From positions 10,827,801 through 10,891,800 of the forward strand of contig NC_064554.1 of assembly GCF_023856365.1 (NCBI RefSeq): 64,000 bases of DNA, in the 5' to 3' direction. Below, piece by piece: positions 39,988-53,000 of this stretch. Below the pieces are notes generated by a model. The model was not told the origin of the DNA and searched no databases. It saw nothing but the letters and a program-made list of their open reading frames with translations. Numbering within the stretch: the stretch's first letter is position 1; each line of letters opens with the position of its first letter. The DNA is from Brienomyrus brachyistius. Lineage: Eukaryota > Chordata > Actinopteri > Osteoglossiformes > Mormyridae. The position numbers and the translations under genes are program-made.

Positions 39988-40500
39988 TAAGAACATTCCA
40001 AACCAGAAGAAAAAAAGCGGACTTCGGGTTTGTATTACGCACTGCACAGTCCCTGTATTATGCACCTGAATACACAGAACCTCACCCACCCATTTTTTGG
40101 TACTCGCTCATGACAGAACATAAAATGGACAAAGGGAACATCACACATCAATCCTTGCTAAAATAAAAACAGCAGTAAATTTCACAGAGCACCGCATGTT
40201 CTTGAGACACTTCTCACCTAAAGGTGGCTAAAAAATACAACAAATTAAAAAAACACATATTTTCTTAAATTACACAATATTTCTTTCTCAGGTTCTATGT
40301 TGTTTATGTGTTTATCCAGAATAGCTAAATATATTCTGCTAATTTATTCTAAACTAATAAAAATCTACAACTACCGGCGGATTACCAGACACGTGCGTTG
40401 AAAAGCAATCCGTGATTGAATGATACTTCATTCGTCAGTCGTACAAAGAGAAGCACATATGAATTCCTCCGTTTTCATATCATCGTATATCTTCCCTACA

Positions 40501-40533
40501 AGTCACACACACAGACACACACACACACACACA
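40501..40533. repeat. CA microsatellite
   Basis: Interrupted (CA)n tract next to the tRNA-Lys gene. Confidence 0.9.
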
Positions 40534-40613
40534 AGGCAAGAGTAAAGTTCCAAAGAGAAAAGTCCCTTTGCAGATTCTTCCTGCAGGACCGCACATCAGT
40601 CGCAAAATTACAC

Positions 40614-40686
40614 CGCCCAACGTGGGGCTCGAACCCACGACCCTGAGATTAAGAGTCTCATGCTCTACCGACTGAGCTAGCCGGGC
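40614..40686 (-). tRNA. tRNA-Lys (anticodon CTT)
   Basis: Reading the minus strand: acceptor GCCCGGC pairs with GTTGGGC, box A is TAGCTCAGTCGG, the anticodon loop is CTCTTAA with anticodon CTT, box B is GGTTCGAGCCC, and the 3' end is discriminator G. The length is 73 nt with no intron and no mismatch that would suggest a pseudogene. No CCA is encoded, as expected for a eukaryote. A terminator-like T run just downstream on the minus strand is short (GCGATT... with TTTT near 40607 absent), so transcription termination is not clear. Confidence 0.95.
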
Positions 40687-40689
40687 TAA

Positions 40690-40985
40690 CATGACAACAA
40701 CTCTGCCATTCTTACAGACAATGCAGCTATTAACACACAGCACCTAAAAAAAGAGGTTTCCATTGATTAAAGGGTATGCAAAAGCCCTCGTTGGATGGTT
40801 TGTTTGTGATAGCTTTAGCCACCCGTTAGGGCTCTAACTGATCAACACATATTTATGGCGCCACCATGACCACACATATAATACGTTACAATTCTTGTTC
40901 ATGAAAATTTGGGAACTACTAAAAATTAGAGCCGCATCAGAGCTTCCGTGCTCTTTTATGGACATCATTCAGAGCCAATGAAAAT
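40690..40985. other. Spacer between tRNA-Lys and the mpst promoter repeats
   Basis: Nothing recognised in this stretch. Confidence 0.35.
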
Positions 40986-40986
40986 G

Positions 40987-41310
40987 GAAGAGAGGACAAT
41001 GGGGGCGACGTTGCGGTAGCGCCCTTTACGCTCCCCAAACAGATCGCAGTGATAGGTTACGGAGAGGGGTTGGTCCGCATAAACACGACATTACGGTAAC
41101 GTCCTTTTCACTCCCCAAACTGATCGCAGTAACACGTTATGGAGAGGGGTGTGTCCGCATAAACACGACATTACGGTAGCGCCCTTTACACTCCCCAAGC
41201 TGTTCTCAGTGATAGGTTACGGAGAGGGGTGGGTCCGCATAAACACGATATTACGGTAACGTCCTTTACACTCCCCAAACTGATCGCAGTGATAGGTTAC
41301 GGAGAGGCTG
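40987..41310. repeat. Four 80-bp tandem repeats upstream of mpst
   Basis: Repeat starts recur exactly 80 nt apart: GACGTTGCGGTAGCGCCC at 41007, GACATTACGGTAACGTCC at 41087, GACATTACGGTAGCGCCC at 41167, GATATTACGGTAACGTCC at 41247. Each is followed by CACTCCCCAAACTGATCGCA-like text and GGTTACGGAGAGG. The array ends about 90 nt before the mpst start codon, so it probably overlaps the core promoter. Confidence 0.9.
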
Positions 41311-41395
41311 GGTCTTCACTTCCGTGTGTCTGGTAGGAAAAGCCAGTTTACAAACATTCGCCGGCCGACTTTATCGTCTGCGAAATATAACTGAC

Positions 41396-42465
41396 ATGTC
41401 AATTAATATACGTGCTCTCGTCGGAGCGAAATGGCTAGCTGAAGCAGTGAAGAATAACCTTCTGGGGCCTAAGTTGCGTGTTTTGGACACTTCGTGGTAC
41501 CTACCCAAACTGAAACGTAACCCTTCAGTCGAATTCAAAGAGAGACACATACCGGGGGCTTCCTTCTTCGATATTGATCTATGCTGTGATAAAACGTCCC
41601 CGTTTGATCACATGCTGCCAGCTGAACACGAGTTTGCGGACTATGTGGGCGACCTGGGCATCTGCAACGACACGCACGTCGTGGTGTACGACGCCAGCGA
41701 CTTCGGCTCCTTCTCCGCCCCAAGGGTTTGGTGGATGTTTCGGGTCTTTGGCCACCACTCCGTGTCCGTGCTTGACGGCGGTCTCAAGAACTGGCTAAAA
41801 GAGGGCCACCCTGTCACGGCAGATTTCTGCAAAGCTGCCTCTGCGCAGTTCAGTGCGTCTCTGCATCGGCCCTGGGTGAAAACCTACGAGGATGTCCTGA
41901 AAAACATTGAGAGCAAACTGTTTCAAGTGGTGGACGCCAGGACTGAGGGGAGATTCAGGGGAATAGAACCGGAACCAAGAGACAGTACGTATTCCAGTCT
42001 TGCAGTTTGATATTGTTATTAAAATGTTAAGACTTCAAGGAAGCAAAGCAAGACATGGCAAGCTCCTGCTCTTGCAGATAAGATCTCCTAAAACGTCTCA
42101 GCCTGTATTGTTTTAAATATGATCTGACGCGACGGTAGGTCACATGACTTTCTCGGTTCCTGACAGATACAGAGCCTGGCCATATCCCGGGCTCCATCAA
42201 CATGCCGTTCACTTGCTTCCTGGATGCCTCTGGCCTTGAACGTACACCGGAGGAGCTGGCGGAGATGTTCCGGGGTGCCGGAGTGAATTTGACCAAACCG
42301 CTGTGTGTCTCCTGCGGCTCAGGGGTGACCGCCTGTCACGTGGCCCTGGCAGCCCATCTGTGCGGCCACCCCAGCGTGTCCGTGTATGACGGGGCCTGGT
42401 CCGAGTGGTATACCAGAGCTGCCCCTGAGCACGTCATCTCGGAGGGCAGGGGGAAGCACGTGTAA
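41396..42465 (+). CDS. mpst: 3-Mercaptopyruvate sulfurtransferase
   Basis: Rhodanese-family enzyme that takes sulfur from 3-mercaptopyruvate and passes it to thioredoxin or other acceptors; it contributes to cysteine breakdown and H2S/persulfide formation in cytosol and mitochondria. Two exons, 41396-41984 and 42167-42465, 888 nt, 295 residues against 297 in human. The inactive N-terminal rhodanese domain shows [13 protein letters not shown] text and [20 protein letters not shown]; the catalytic domain shows [13 protein letters not shown]. The active-site loop is CGSGVTAC with Cys246, the MPST type, whereas thiosulfate sulfurtransferase has CRKGVTAC. The split codon regenerates EPEPRDNTEPGH. 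The ATG chosen ([18 protein letters not shown]) aligns with the human start; the frame is open upstream but has no ATG. Confidence 0.95.
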
Positions 42466-42469
42466 CGGA

Positions 42470-43430
42470 CAAAGACTGCCCAATACATGGGTCAGTGCCC
42501 AAGATGTCAGTCCAGGCTGAGATACCTATCATGTCAAAAATGTTCACTGGATTTACAGATAGAATCCATGTCAATTCTCAGTGATGCTGTATAGTTTACC
42601 TGATCTGGTATGAGCAACATATCCGTCTGTACAGTAACAGCTTAACCTATTTGGTAGTTTTATAACAAAAACATTGAGCGGTAAAAATGTTTTATATTTG
42701 AAAAGTCACACTTAATTGGATTTTTTGCAAATTTCTACAAACAAGTGAAATTTCATCCTGTCCAGGTGTCGCCTGCCTGGTGCTTCGTGGCATCTGCCCC
42801 AGGGCCACTGTCACCTGGCAGTGGATGAGGGGCCGTGGAAGGTGGGTGGACAGTCAAAAGTCATATTTAGTTCTGACTGCACTTGCTGTGATTTGTGACA
42901 GTATGGATGATTACTGTTGATGTAGCCTTTTGGGTCAGACTCCAGTCAGAGAATAATTTATGTCTGGGTGTGTATAATAGTAGAAATACTAACTAAAAAT
43001 GTACAGAGATTCTTTTTGCATTCAATGAATAAAAAAATTTGTAGAAATTTTACAGAAATGAGTTATATTTTCATTTCTCTTTTGATTTGATTAAATATAC
43101 ATGAAATATTCAATTTTGAGGGTTTGTACGTGCCGAATGCTATGAAGCCCTCGACCATCCTGATGATGTCAGCTCTCACCATATGCAGGAAGGGTCGCCT
43201 TTATTTAATGGCACAAAGTCTGCAGTCGGTAAACATGACACAAAAGAGCTAAGATGCTATGCTTATCGGGCTCAGCTGCCAGCTATTAAACATGCTATGG
43301 GCTTCTGGGTGTGGTGTGCAAGTCTGCAGCGTAACCCCATGGGAGAGAGATGACGGCTTTAGCTTCTGCATAAGCAGGCTGCCCCTGCTCTGGGGGTCTG
43401 TGCTCCAGCTAATTCTACAGCAACACTACA
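42470..43430. other. mpst 3' flank
   Basis: No coding exon recognised. An AATAAA at 43028-43033 is a candidate polyadenylation signal for mpst with a 3' UTR of about 560 nt. The remainder is AT-rich. Confidence 0.45.
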
Positions 43431-43439
43431 GCACAGCAC

Positions 43440-43672
43440 GGTATAGTACATCTGCCTGCCAGCCCATCGCAGGGCACACTCACACACCATTCACTCACAC
43501 ATGCACACCTACGGGCAATTTAGCAACTCCAATTAGCCTCAGCATGTCTTTGGACTGTGGGGGGAAACCGGAATATCCGGAGGAAACCCTACGACGACAT
43601 GGGGAGAACATGCAAACTCCACACACGTGTGACCCAGATGGAGACCACTGCACCACCGTGCCGCCCCGATTA
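43440..43672 (+). repeat. SINE/LINE-tail-like interspersed repeat
   Basis: Text such as CCCATCGCAGGGCACACTCA, CTTTGGACTGTGGGGGGAAA, GAGAACATGCAAACTCCACA and ACCACTGCACCACCGTGCCG is typical of a very common fish repeat family. It explains the longer ORF that crosses this stretch. I cannot assign the class reliably. Confidence 0.75.
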
Positions 43673-44690
43673 AAGAATCCTCTGCATTTTATACAAAGTA
43701 AAAAGTTAGTTATGCAGTTACACAACTTCTCCAGTAGAGGACTCTATAGATCGATAAATGCCTGCATTGGTCTGAGACTGGAAGGCTATAAACTATTTGC
43801 TGGCTTCTACAGCTGTAGCTTAAAGCAGGGCTGTTCTCATCACGGTCCTCAAGGTCTGAGTCCTGCTGATTTTCCACATTTCTTTACCTGTGAGCCAGCT
43901 GTGAAGCCACTGAATCCAATCAGAATCAGTAATTATTAAACTAACTACCTGGGAGAACTGAAAACACGGCCTGGATTTGGGATCAGGCCTGATTTGAAAA
44001 GTTCTGGCGTAAAGGGTGTAGTGTTTGAGGATATGAAGTATTTTTAGTCCACTGTCCATTCTCATTTTCTTAACGAAAGCTGAGTAATTGTATATATTTA
44101 TCCAAATTTTTTTCATTTTGTCAAAAAAAAAAAGTTAAATAGTGGTTATTTCCTTTCAGTTATTAGCTGCGACAAAGCGAATCAGATTGACATTACATAC
44201 CGGAGTGGTTGAATCACTGCTATGAGACAAAGCTCAGGAAGGTTTTGTTTTGCAGGAAGTAAAACCAGACGATCACTGCTCACAGTGGGATCAAAGGTCA
44301 GACAGCCCAGTGCCCTTTATGGGCTGTACAGTGACATGGAGAAGCAGAGGCAGTGAAATCAGTCAGGTTCGGCTCAGCTCAGGTTCTCGTTCTGTCGTAA
44401 TCGGAGTACTTAACCAGGCCAATTTAGGTAAGCCTTTGTCATGCCCTTCCTGAGAGACGGAGAGGTCCTGAGGTCACATAAGCAATCACAGTCCTGAACA
44501 TAAGCCAGGATGCACATTATCTGTAGCATGGAGGACTTGCAGGCAGAGTTGCTGCTGGTGTTGTGGTAAAGCGTAGCATCCGGTCTGTGGGGACTTAACA
44601 TTACACACAGATATATCTATATAGGGTTGCGGTTGGGGGGGAAGGGGGAGGCTCTAACGAGGCAGTTTACTAGCTACACCTCCTCCTTAA
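43673..44690. other. Intergenic, no gene recognised
   Basis: Short ORFs only; no repeat family or exon that I recognise. Confidence 0.35.
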
Positions 44691-44696
44691 AGCAAG

Positions 44697-45040
44697 CAGC
44701 CTGCTCCTCCAGGAGGCGATGATGTTAACGTGCGTAAATGTGACAAAATATTATAACGGCTAACATTCATGATTTTAAACATGGTGCGATTGTTGGGTTT
44801 TAGCCGATCAGAAACGGCTGCATTCCTGAGATTCTCACACACTACAGGGTCTAGTGTCTGCAGACGATGGTGTGACGGACAAAACCATCCAGTCGTGGGC
44901 TGATCTGTGGCCAGAAACCCCACATTAATGACAGAGGTCAGAGGAGAACGGCCAGACTCGTTAATGCTAACAGGAAGCCCACAAGGGCAAAGAAAACGGG
45001 TCAGGGCATCAGCGGTGTGCAGGATAGCAACTCTAATTGC
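44697..45040 (+). mobile_element. Tc1/mariner-like transposon relic
   Basis: The stretch contains AAACATGGTGCGATTGTTGG, TCCTGAGATTCTCACACAC, AGAGGTCAGAGGAGAACGGC and CAGACTCGTTAATGCTAACA, which follow the order of the 5' transposase part of the fish Tc1-like family also seen as a short element at 32433-32640. The frame is broken and the 3' half is missing. Confidence 0.6.
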
Positions 45041-46565
45041 TTAACTCATTTACCTTGAAATCAGTTCCGGTGATAAATTGGGTGACTTCCTAGCGCTATA
45101 TTGAGGACCAAACACATAAAGAGAAACCCTGCAGAATTGCACCAATGTTGTGGCTGCTGTGAATACAATTAATTCATGTATGTGTCAGTATTTCTATCTA
45201 TATATGTATTCTGTCTCCCCATGAAGTGTGTGTACGTCTGTGTACTTGTCCATAGGTATTGGTATGTTTTAGGACCGTGATCCTCAGCAGCTTTGACTTC
45301 ACCACCCACAATTTTCCTTGGTCACTTAGTCACTGAAATCTCAAAAAATTTTAACCAAAACTGACGTCACAAAAACTACCGCAGGCAGTGACATTTCCTG
45401 AACCAAGGAGGGGGGAGGGGATGCTTGTGACCTGTGCTGGTCTAGGAGCTGTTGTCAGGGCCTTTCTGGCTTCCCAGCCCCTTCCAGCATGCTCACTTTA
45501 CAGCAGTCCTGTCTTTTCCTTGTATCGTGGCCCTAGAATAGCCTGCTTGGGGCTAACATCCTCACCGGGGTGTAAATGACTGATGCGTCACCAAACCGAA
45601 TGACGAACATTCGACAGAAGCTGGGCAGCAGCAAGACAAACATCCACAGGAAGAACCAGGGCCTTTCGAAGGCTCCGCCGATGAGTGCCTATTTTTTACC
45701 GTCCGTGCAGTTATGAGAGGAGCTGCGATTTAGGTGAATCTGCCTTCCAGATCTGGATACTGTCCTGCTGTTAAAACAGGCACAGCATCCTTCACTGAGC
45801 GCTATGGATCCTGAAAAACCCTGAAAGTGTCATTGGGAGAGCGACAGCCAAGCCATGGGAACAAAAAAAAAACAAAGAAAGCGAGAGGAACCGGCTTCCT
45901 CTGACGCCCACGGCAGAGCCAGCGTGGCACCGTCTGTGACAGAGGCAACCTATGCCCACCTCCGCCCACCTCTGCCCACCTCCCCCACGCCCTGAGCCAT
46001 GGTGCAGGTAAGGGGCCTGGGCTGTACCACATGCGTGGGTGCACTGTGGTCACCGTGTCAAAGCGCTTTGTTTTCTTTGAACCCTCAAGGCAAACATCCC
46101 CCTGGGGGGGGGGGGCAGAGCTTGTTCCTACAAGCAGGAAGGTGGAGCAGTTCGGTATCCGACGTCTGTCTGGTGGCCTCACTGGACGCTGCACACTAGA
46201 ATAGCACAGTTTTAAATTTTTTGTCATGGTACCTGAATACACTCAGTGTCGGAGTCTCTTCTCATGGACCCTGCAACACTCCTAATCCCAGGGTCGGAGA
46301 GTGATCCCACCATCGGGCTCCTGAGCGAGCCCCCTAACCCCTGATTGCTTCAGGGACCAGCTGCCCCTGTTCTCTGTAAAAGTCCACATTGCTTTGGATG
46401 AAAGTGGCAGCCCGATGGAGGGCCTGCATCATGACGCCAGTGGGCAGTGTCTGCTCAGACCACAGCATTCCAAAGGAGAACTCAACAAAATGTGGTCAAT
46501 ATAAAAATAAAGGCTCTTAGCGCATTGATCTTCCACTTGGGGTTTGCGGTTTTCAGAAAAAGATA
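45041..46565. other. Intergenic, no gene recognised
   Basis: Fairly G+C-rich in places (45380-46200). No exon or known repeat was identified. Confidence 0.35.
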
Positions 46566-46570
46566 AAATA

Positions 46571-47062
46571 CTGTCACTGTGCCTTCATCACGGTGAATAT
46601 TAGCAGGGATGCTGTCACCATGCCTTCATCACAGTGAATATTAGCGGCGATGCTGTCACTGCGATTTCATCACGGTGAATATTAGCAGGGATGCTGTCAC
46701 TGCGATTTCATCACGGTGAATATTAGCAGGGATGCTGTTACCATGCCTTCATCACAGTGAATATTAGCGGCGATGCTGTCACCATGCCTTCATCACAGTG
46801 AATATTAGCGGCGATGCTGTCACTGCGATTTCATCACGGTGAATATTAGCAGGGATGCTGTCACCATGCCTTCATCACGGTGAATATTAGCAGGGATGCT
46901 GTTACCATGCCTTCATCACGGTGAGTATTAGCAGGGATGTTGTTACCATGCCTTCATCACGGTGAATATTAACAGGGATGCTGTCACCATGCCTTAATCA
47001 CGGTGAATATTAGCAGCGATGCTCTCACTGTGCCTTCATCACGATGAATATTAACAGCAAAG
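46571..47062. repeat. 41-bp minisatellite, about 12 copies
   Basis: The unit CTGTCACCATGCCTTCATCA followed by CGGTGAATATTAGCAGGGATG repeats every 41 nt, beginning at 46571, 46612, 46653 and onwards to about 47060. Variants alternate between CACCATGCC and CACTGCGATT, and between CAGGG and CGGCG, so higher-order copying is visible. Confidence 0.95.
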
Positions 47063-50000
47063 AACCGCAGAAACCTTTCTCTGAGAGGAAGATATCCATC
47101 GTCCATCGACTTGCTCTGTCGCTGTGAATTACGGAGCAACAACATCTCCTTATTCTTAACACAGTTGTCAGTTCTTCTATAAGTTGCAAGGAGCACAAAC
47201 GTCTTGCAGCCATGGCCAAGGAGACCCTGTGACTGGGTGGACTGGGCTGCTGTGTTTCAGAGCTCATGGAGAGTTCTGCTCTGCTCACGGCATGTTAATG
47301 GGCTGAGGGTTAAAATAACATCCACAAATAAGCTTCTGGGTATTCTTTGTCTGGAGGACCATAAATATTCTGGTGGGCAAGAGCACCTGGAAATGAGCAA
47401 GAACGAGAGAAGATTATTCATGCCGAAGGTGTTGGCATTTACCTTGGCTTTGAACAAGAATCATTTTCAAAGCAAGTGGCATCATTCTGTGACACTTTGG
47501 CAGCGGTTCGCTGGACATGGTCCTTTATGTTTCACTGCTGCTAAAGTACAAAGGCGGCTTCTTTAATTTAGGATGAGTGGAGGACTGATGAGGTCTGGCT
47601 GGGGAGACGCAGACAAGCAGCAAACATACTTTGTTAGGTAGAAACCAGTGATTTATTTCACCCAGAATTGCAAAAAAAATAAAAAAACGAGCGGCCAGAG
47701 AAAGAATGTGTGCGGGTGTGTCTTGTATTTAGTTTGGTTACTTATGGTTAAGTTTAGGTTTGGGTTAGGATTAGGATTAGCCTGCAATGGAGAGTCCCCA
47801 TCAAAATATAGATACCTAATCTGTATGTGTTTGGAAAGTATTGGCATCATTTATTCTGAGTGTGTGTAAAGGGATCCAGAGATGTCTGTCTGTAAAATGT
47901 GAATATACTGAATAAAACGTCATTCTGTGGTCACATTATCCTGTGATCTTAAATGCTTTTTTTTAATGGAAATAAAATACCCATTTCGAGATGGATTATT
48001 AGATAGTGTGTCGTGGTTCCACTCTTACAGAGAAGGTGATCGGATTCGATTTTGGTAACTAAGGGCATTTTTGTTCTGTTGTGCTTCTGGGAAGTTTTTC
48101 AGACATTCTGAAGAAAAAAAAAAGTAAAATAGCAGGAGGCCAAACTCACAGCAATGCAGCTCAGCTTGCCGCACGTGGACGGCTCTGCGGGACCCGTCAG
48201 ACGTCAGCGTCGTGTCTGCGTGGCCCATCGAGCTCACGGATCAGACAACAGCCTCGCTGCACCATGGGGACAATCTGCCCTGTGTTACTTGGTAACCTGC
48301 CAGGTGGGGAGGCTGCTACGGATAAAATTAAACCAGTGTGAAAAATGATTGTTTTGTGTATGAGGAAAAGGGGTGAAACAATGCAAGCAGCTTCTAGAAA
48401 GTAATGATTCTTCCTTACAAGGCTGGACACAGCAGGCACCTTCATCTGGGTGAAATGAGGTCAGTGTGTTAGGGGCCAGGGTGCGAGCATAGCAGACGGC
48501 TTGCGGTCCGCGTCTGCTAGCAGTGTGAAAGCAGTGAGGCTGAGTGAGGGGCCAGTGGCGGCTTAGAGAGGGGGGTCTTTGCACTCTGAGGGACGTGCAT
48601 TTCTCACGTTTAATCAGCTATCAGCCAAGCTTCCTTCACAGCTTTCGGCTCCTGTAGATTGTGAATCCCCCCGACTACGGCCACCTCCGTCTGTTGCCGG
48701 TTTCACCATCATTGCTGTCAGTTTTATTCACGCCTCCAATAATCTTTTCCCCAGTGCATTACGCTCAGTGACTAATGCAGACTGATACTCATATTTAGCA
48801 CCGTAGTGAATAATATTCTCTTGCTTATGTTAGCGAAAATGGTCAAAACAACTGAGGCGATTGCAGATGTGGAAAAGGGACTGAACTTGTAAATGCAGGG
48901 ATCTACTTGCATGTAATATTCACCAGACATTTAGTGGAGATTGCAGCTGATACCAGTTTCTGTTCTGGACGTATCCGGGCCGTGGGGCTTGTGTCCGAGC
49001 AGATTCTGCAGCTCTCTTCTCGAATGCCCTTCACGTCGTTGCTTGAGCAGAAACCACGCCTTGCACAATTTCGCTTTCAAAACCATCTCAGCCTTTACTT
49101 TATACTCGCCTCGCCCTTCACAGCACAGCCTGCCCTCCCCCAGTTACCGCTCACTGTGGTCTGCAGTCGTATGTCTTTGTTTTCTGTTGTTTTGCTCTTG
49201 CCTTTGTACACGGACTGCACAATGTACCACAGCAATTTCCGCTGACAAACCTGACCTTTAAGACAGCGCTTGGGCCACTGTGAGGTTCAGAGGGGTGATG
49301 GAACTGTTGCGAAACTCCACCCATCCCCCCCAGCACCAAGCCCACCTCCTCGACACGGGTGCTGGAGGATAGGTGGACAAACAGCTATGCAGGTTGACGG
49401 ACTATACTAGTGTGTCTGGGTTTTGCAGATTCACTGTAATGGATTTCGCGTGGGGAAGTGCTGCAAAGAGGACACGTGAAAATAGACAAATCTTCTATTT
49501 ATGTAAAAACACACGAATCCATCCACTCTGTAGCGTTCTGGGAAATTAGTCTGGAGAAAAGCCTACACGAGTGCACATTGCACCCAAGCAGCCATAGTGA
49601 TTTTGCGTTGACTGCCAGGCTTATATTTTGTCTGCGACGTCGAGGGTGTTGCTTATGGACAGCAAAGCAGTACTCCTGCGGGGAACTTTACTGGTGACGG
49701 TAGAGCAGTATGACCACAGCGCTGAAATGAAATTAGCTAGATAGTCGATGGGAAATCCAATGGAACTTCCCTAGCTGTACTATGGAATGGCACCTTTCCG
49801 AGACACATTTATGCTATGCCGTGTGTTTGTGTTTTGTCACAGATAACTGGTGCTACTCCAATTCATTCAAGCCATGTGGCAAACATTCTGCTGATCCTCC
49901 CCTACGGCAAGTCGCATCAGCGCGTCTGTCACTACACCGACTTATTATCCAGCAAGGCTGCGGCAGCAGTTTGCAAATTTACATGCAACATTTGAGTGGC

Positions 50001-53000
50001 AATAACCCCCGAGACGGCACGGCGCTTCACTAAATGCATGTACTTGTTTATACATTTGGAAGTCTGAAATGTTTTCTTGGGTTCAGTGAAACAGGATGTG
50101 GTCTGTATGATCACACTTGTCTCTATTTATACCTGTACGGGTAACATTTGGCTAAAAACCTAATCGCACTTCAATCACTAAAATGTGTGTGCATCTGCAG
50201 CCTGATCAGTCTGAGAGGAATAGTAGGACTGTGTATCGAGTTTCCGGACAGCTGGACTAACGTCAGAAGCAAAGTTGTGGTTTGGCTCCGTCACCATAAA
50301 ATGTATCTGGGCACTCAGGTGGAGAAGGAAGAAGCATCGTTCTGAGTGAGGTCCAGCGGCTGGCATCGAGAGAGCGACTGTGCGGGTGGAGGGCGAGCCT
50401 GCATGTCCCGGGACTCGCGATCGGCAACTGGGTGATGCCAAAGCTGGAAAGAGAGGTATGCCTGCCACATGGTTCATGTCAGGGAAAAAATGCTCATTTG
50501 TTGGTCTTACTAACTGTGAATGTATAAGAATTTCCCCCGATGTCAGAGGTGCTTAGGAAACAGGTCGTTCTTTTAACTTAAATAACATCCCCCATTTCCT
50601 TTTGTTCTAGCGTAGGATGACAATACCAATGATAAAACTACCAATTATGAGCAAATGAAACAGTGAAGTGAATAAAAGTATAGACATATCAGGCTACCTG
50701 TCCATTTTTAGCACATGCTAACCACGGCTGAATGCAACCCTCAGCTAAGAGGAGTCACTCAGTCGTTGCTTCGCGATGAAGACTATGGTGTGAATCAGTT
50801 CCTTTCTAGTTCCACCTTAATGTCCCCAAATGACAATTTCTTCGATTTCTTGTCTATTGATGAGACTCTGCTAGTACTGTAGTAAACAACTACTACAGAT
50901 CTGTCCAAAGTCCTACGATAAAAAAAGACTTTATGCCTACTTGGAAGGGTGGCCCTTGCAGATCTGAAGTGTTTGCGCGTCTGTCGGTAAATCAGTAACT
51001 GACAGTCTTCAAGAACAACGTCAATCCTGCTACAATTTACCTCCTAGACATCACCCACGCTGAGTTTCTGCCAAATCCTGCAGCATCCGTGCATAAGATG
51101 AGAAAATCGCAGTTTATTTCATTAAATAAGCAGTTGCTTTTGTTAAAAGAGATGTGGGAGTGGAGCTATGTTTGGCTGGGATGTGCAAAAATGTGACAAA
51201 AGTACAGTACAGTGAAAATGTCTTAGGCAAAGACAACGATGTTTAAATGTGACCCGTCGCCACGAAATGAGTCTTAAGTCGCACAGGTAGAAATACACCC
51301 ATAAGACTCCTTTCGTGGTGATGGGTCACAAATGATCTTAATGTTGGTGAAAAACCAGCAGTGTAGGAGAGAGTTTGATATCATTTCATGCTTGTCGAAG
51401 TGTGTCAGCTTAGGCATTTCAAAACCCCTCCTGAAAATCACCCCAGTGTTTGCACGAACCCTCCAACACACCAACGTATTTTTTGCCTCTACAGCAGCTC
51501 AGCAGGCTAAGCCTCCGCGGCTGCGATTATCTGAACCCCAACTCCATGCTGGCTGCCCAGGTTATTAGTGTCAATATAATTTCCCAATGCGACCTCCATA
51601 TGACACTTAGTTCATTCCATATCTGAATACACGCTTGAGCAGTTTAAAGCTTTTATTTGTATTATATGGTTTCTGGCTGCTCATGTACACAGGACTAGTG
51701 TTTGGGAAATTCCCAGAAAGATTGCTTCCCAATCTTATGAAAGGTGAGTTTTATTCTTGTCTTACTGGTGCTGCGATGTGTAATGACAGACAGACAGGAT
51801 GAAAAGCAACTGTGTGTGAATCAATTCTGACATCAGCCAAGTGCTGCACGATATGGTAGCAAATTTAATCATGTTTTTTTTTCCATATCAAACTATATTG
51901 ATAATCACGATATCATTCAAGTAATTGTTGATTTACGCCAATGTTCCATCTTTGCTTAGAATTCACTTAGAACTGGCATTTAACAGTTTTTCAGAACATG
52001 AAAAAAATGCAAAATTTTTTTTTGTAAATTGCATGCTGTCATACGCATAAATGGGTCATACGCAAAAAAACATATATAACTCATACATATAAATAACACA
52101 GAAACGCAGTTAATCAATGAGCGGCCGATTTTCCCTTCTGACTGCTGCGATCCACTTACTGCGTCTGTCTGGGTCTGCTGGGAATCTATGGGAATCAGGT
52201 CTATCACCTCTCTGACATCTCAGGCGTATTTAAGAAAAATCTGCTAGAAAATTAAACATACTGCTGCTGCTTTTTCTGCATTCTAAAGCGTTTCGTTTGG
52301 AAATACCGCGATTTCGTTTGACCTGCACTAAAAAGAGCAGGTCAAACGATTGTCCTTTTGCGTTATAGGAAGGGAAATTAAAATTTGTTTTTAAGTAAGT
52401 CCAATTTATCTAAATTTAAGAGTTGATTTAATTCTATATTTTGTTTTATTCCATGTTATCTAAAGAAATAAGTACGATTGCAAACCCATGCATATGGTTC
52501 ACTAATCTGTGGGACAGATTATGAATCTGAGAGCACAGATTAACATGTAGTTCTTCTCATTTGACACTAGGGAAGCATGAACCCTGTAAACCTGCTACGA
52601 AATTACGATAAGTGGATTATTTGAACATTATTTATATGGAAATGATTCTGTCCCAAAATTCCAGATACCTGTAAGTGGTTGGTCACTATAACCGTGATCA
52701 CTGTATTCCATGGCTGTAAATTATGGGGAGCCCCACATTAATCCAACAACTCCCTCAACACCCCCCCCCCCCTCCAACAATGTTCAACCCAAACCATTGT
52801 CGAAGTGTGTAATACCCGACTGTACATGAAATGGCTGTTTTTTTTCTGAGCAAATATACAATGAATACAAAGATACTACCCAGAAAAATAGCCTTAAATA
52901 TTTTCACTGACTGCCTTTGCACAGTATTGCATGTGTAGCAATTACAACTGAATTGTGAAGCAAATAGCACATTACAAACACTACTGCTCATAAATCAACT

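Noticed and set aside
40416..40646. 76-codon plus-strand ORF
   Set aside because: It crosses a CA repeat and the tRNA-Lys gene; coding is not plausible.
43259..43939. 226-codon plus-strand ORF
   Set aside because: It runs through a common interspersed repeat (43440-43672); its length comes from the repeat.
46571..47062. Regular repeats as a possible CRISPR array
   Set aside because: The units are directly adjacent without unique spacers, and this is vertebrate DNA; it is a minisatellite.
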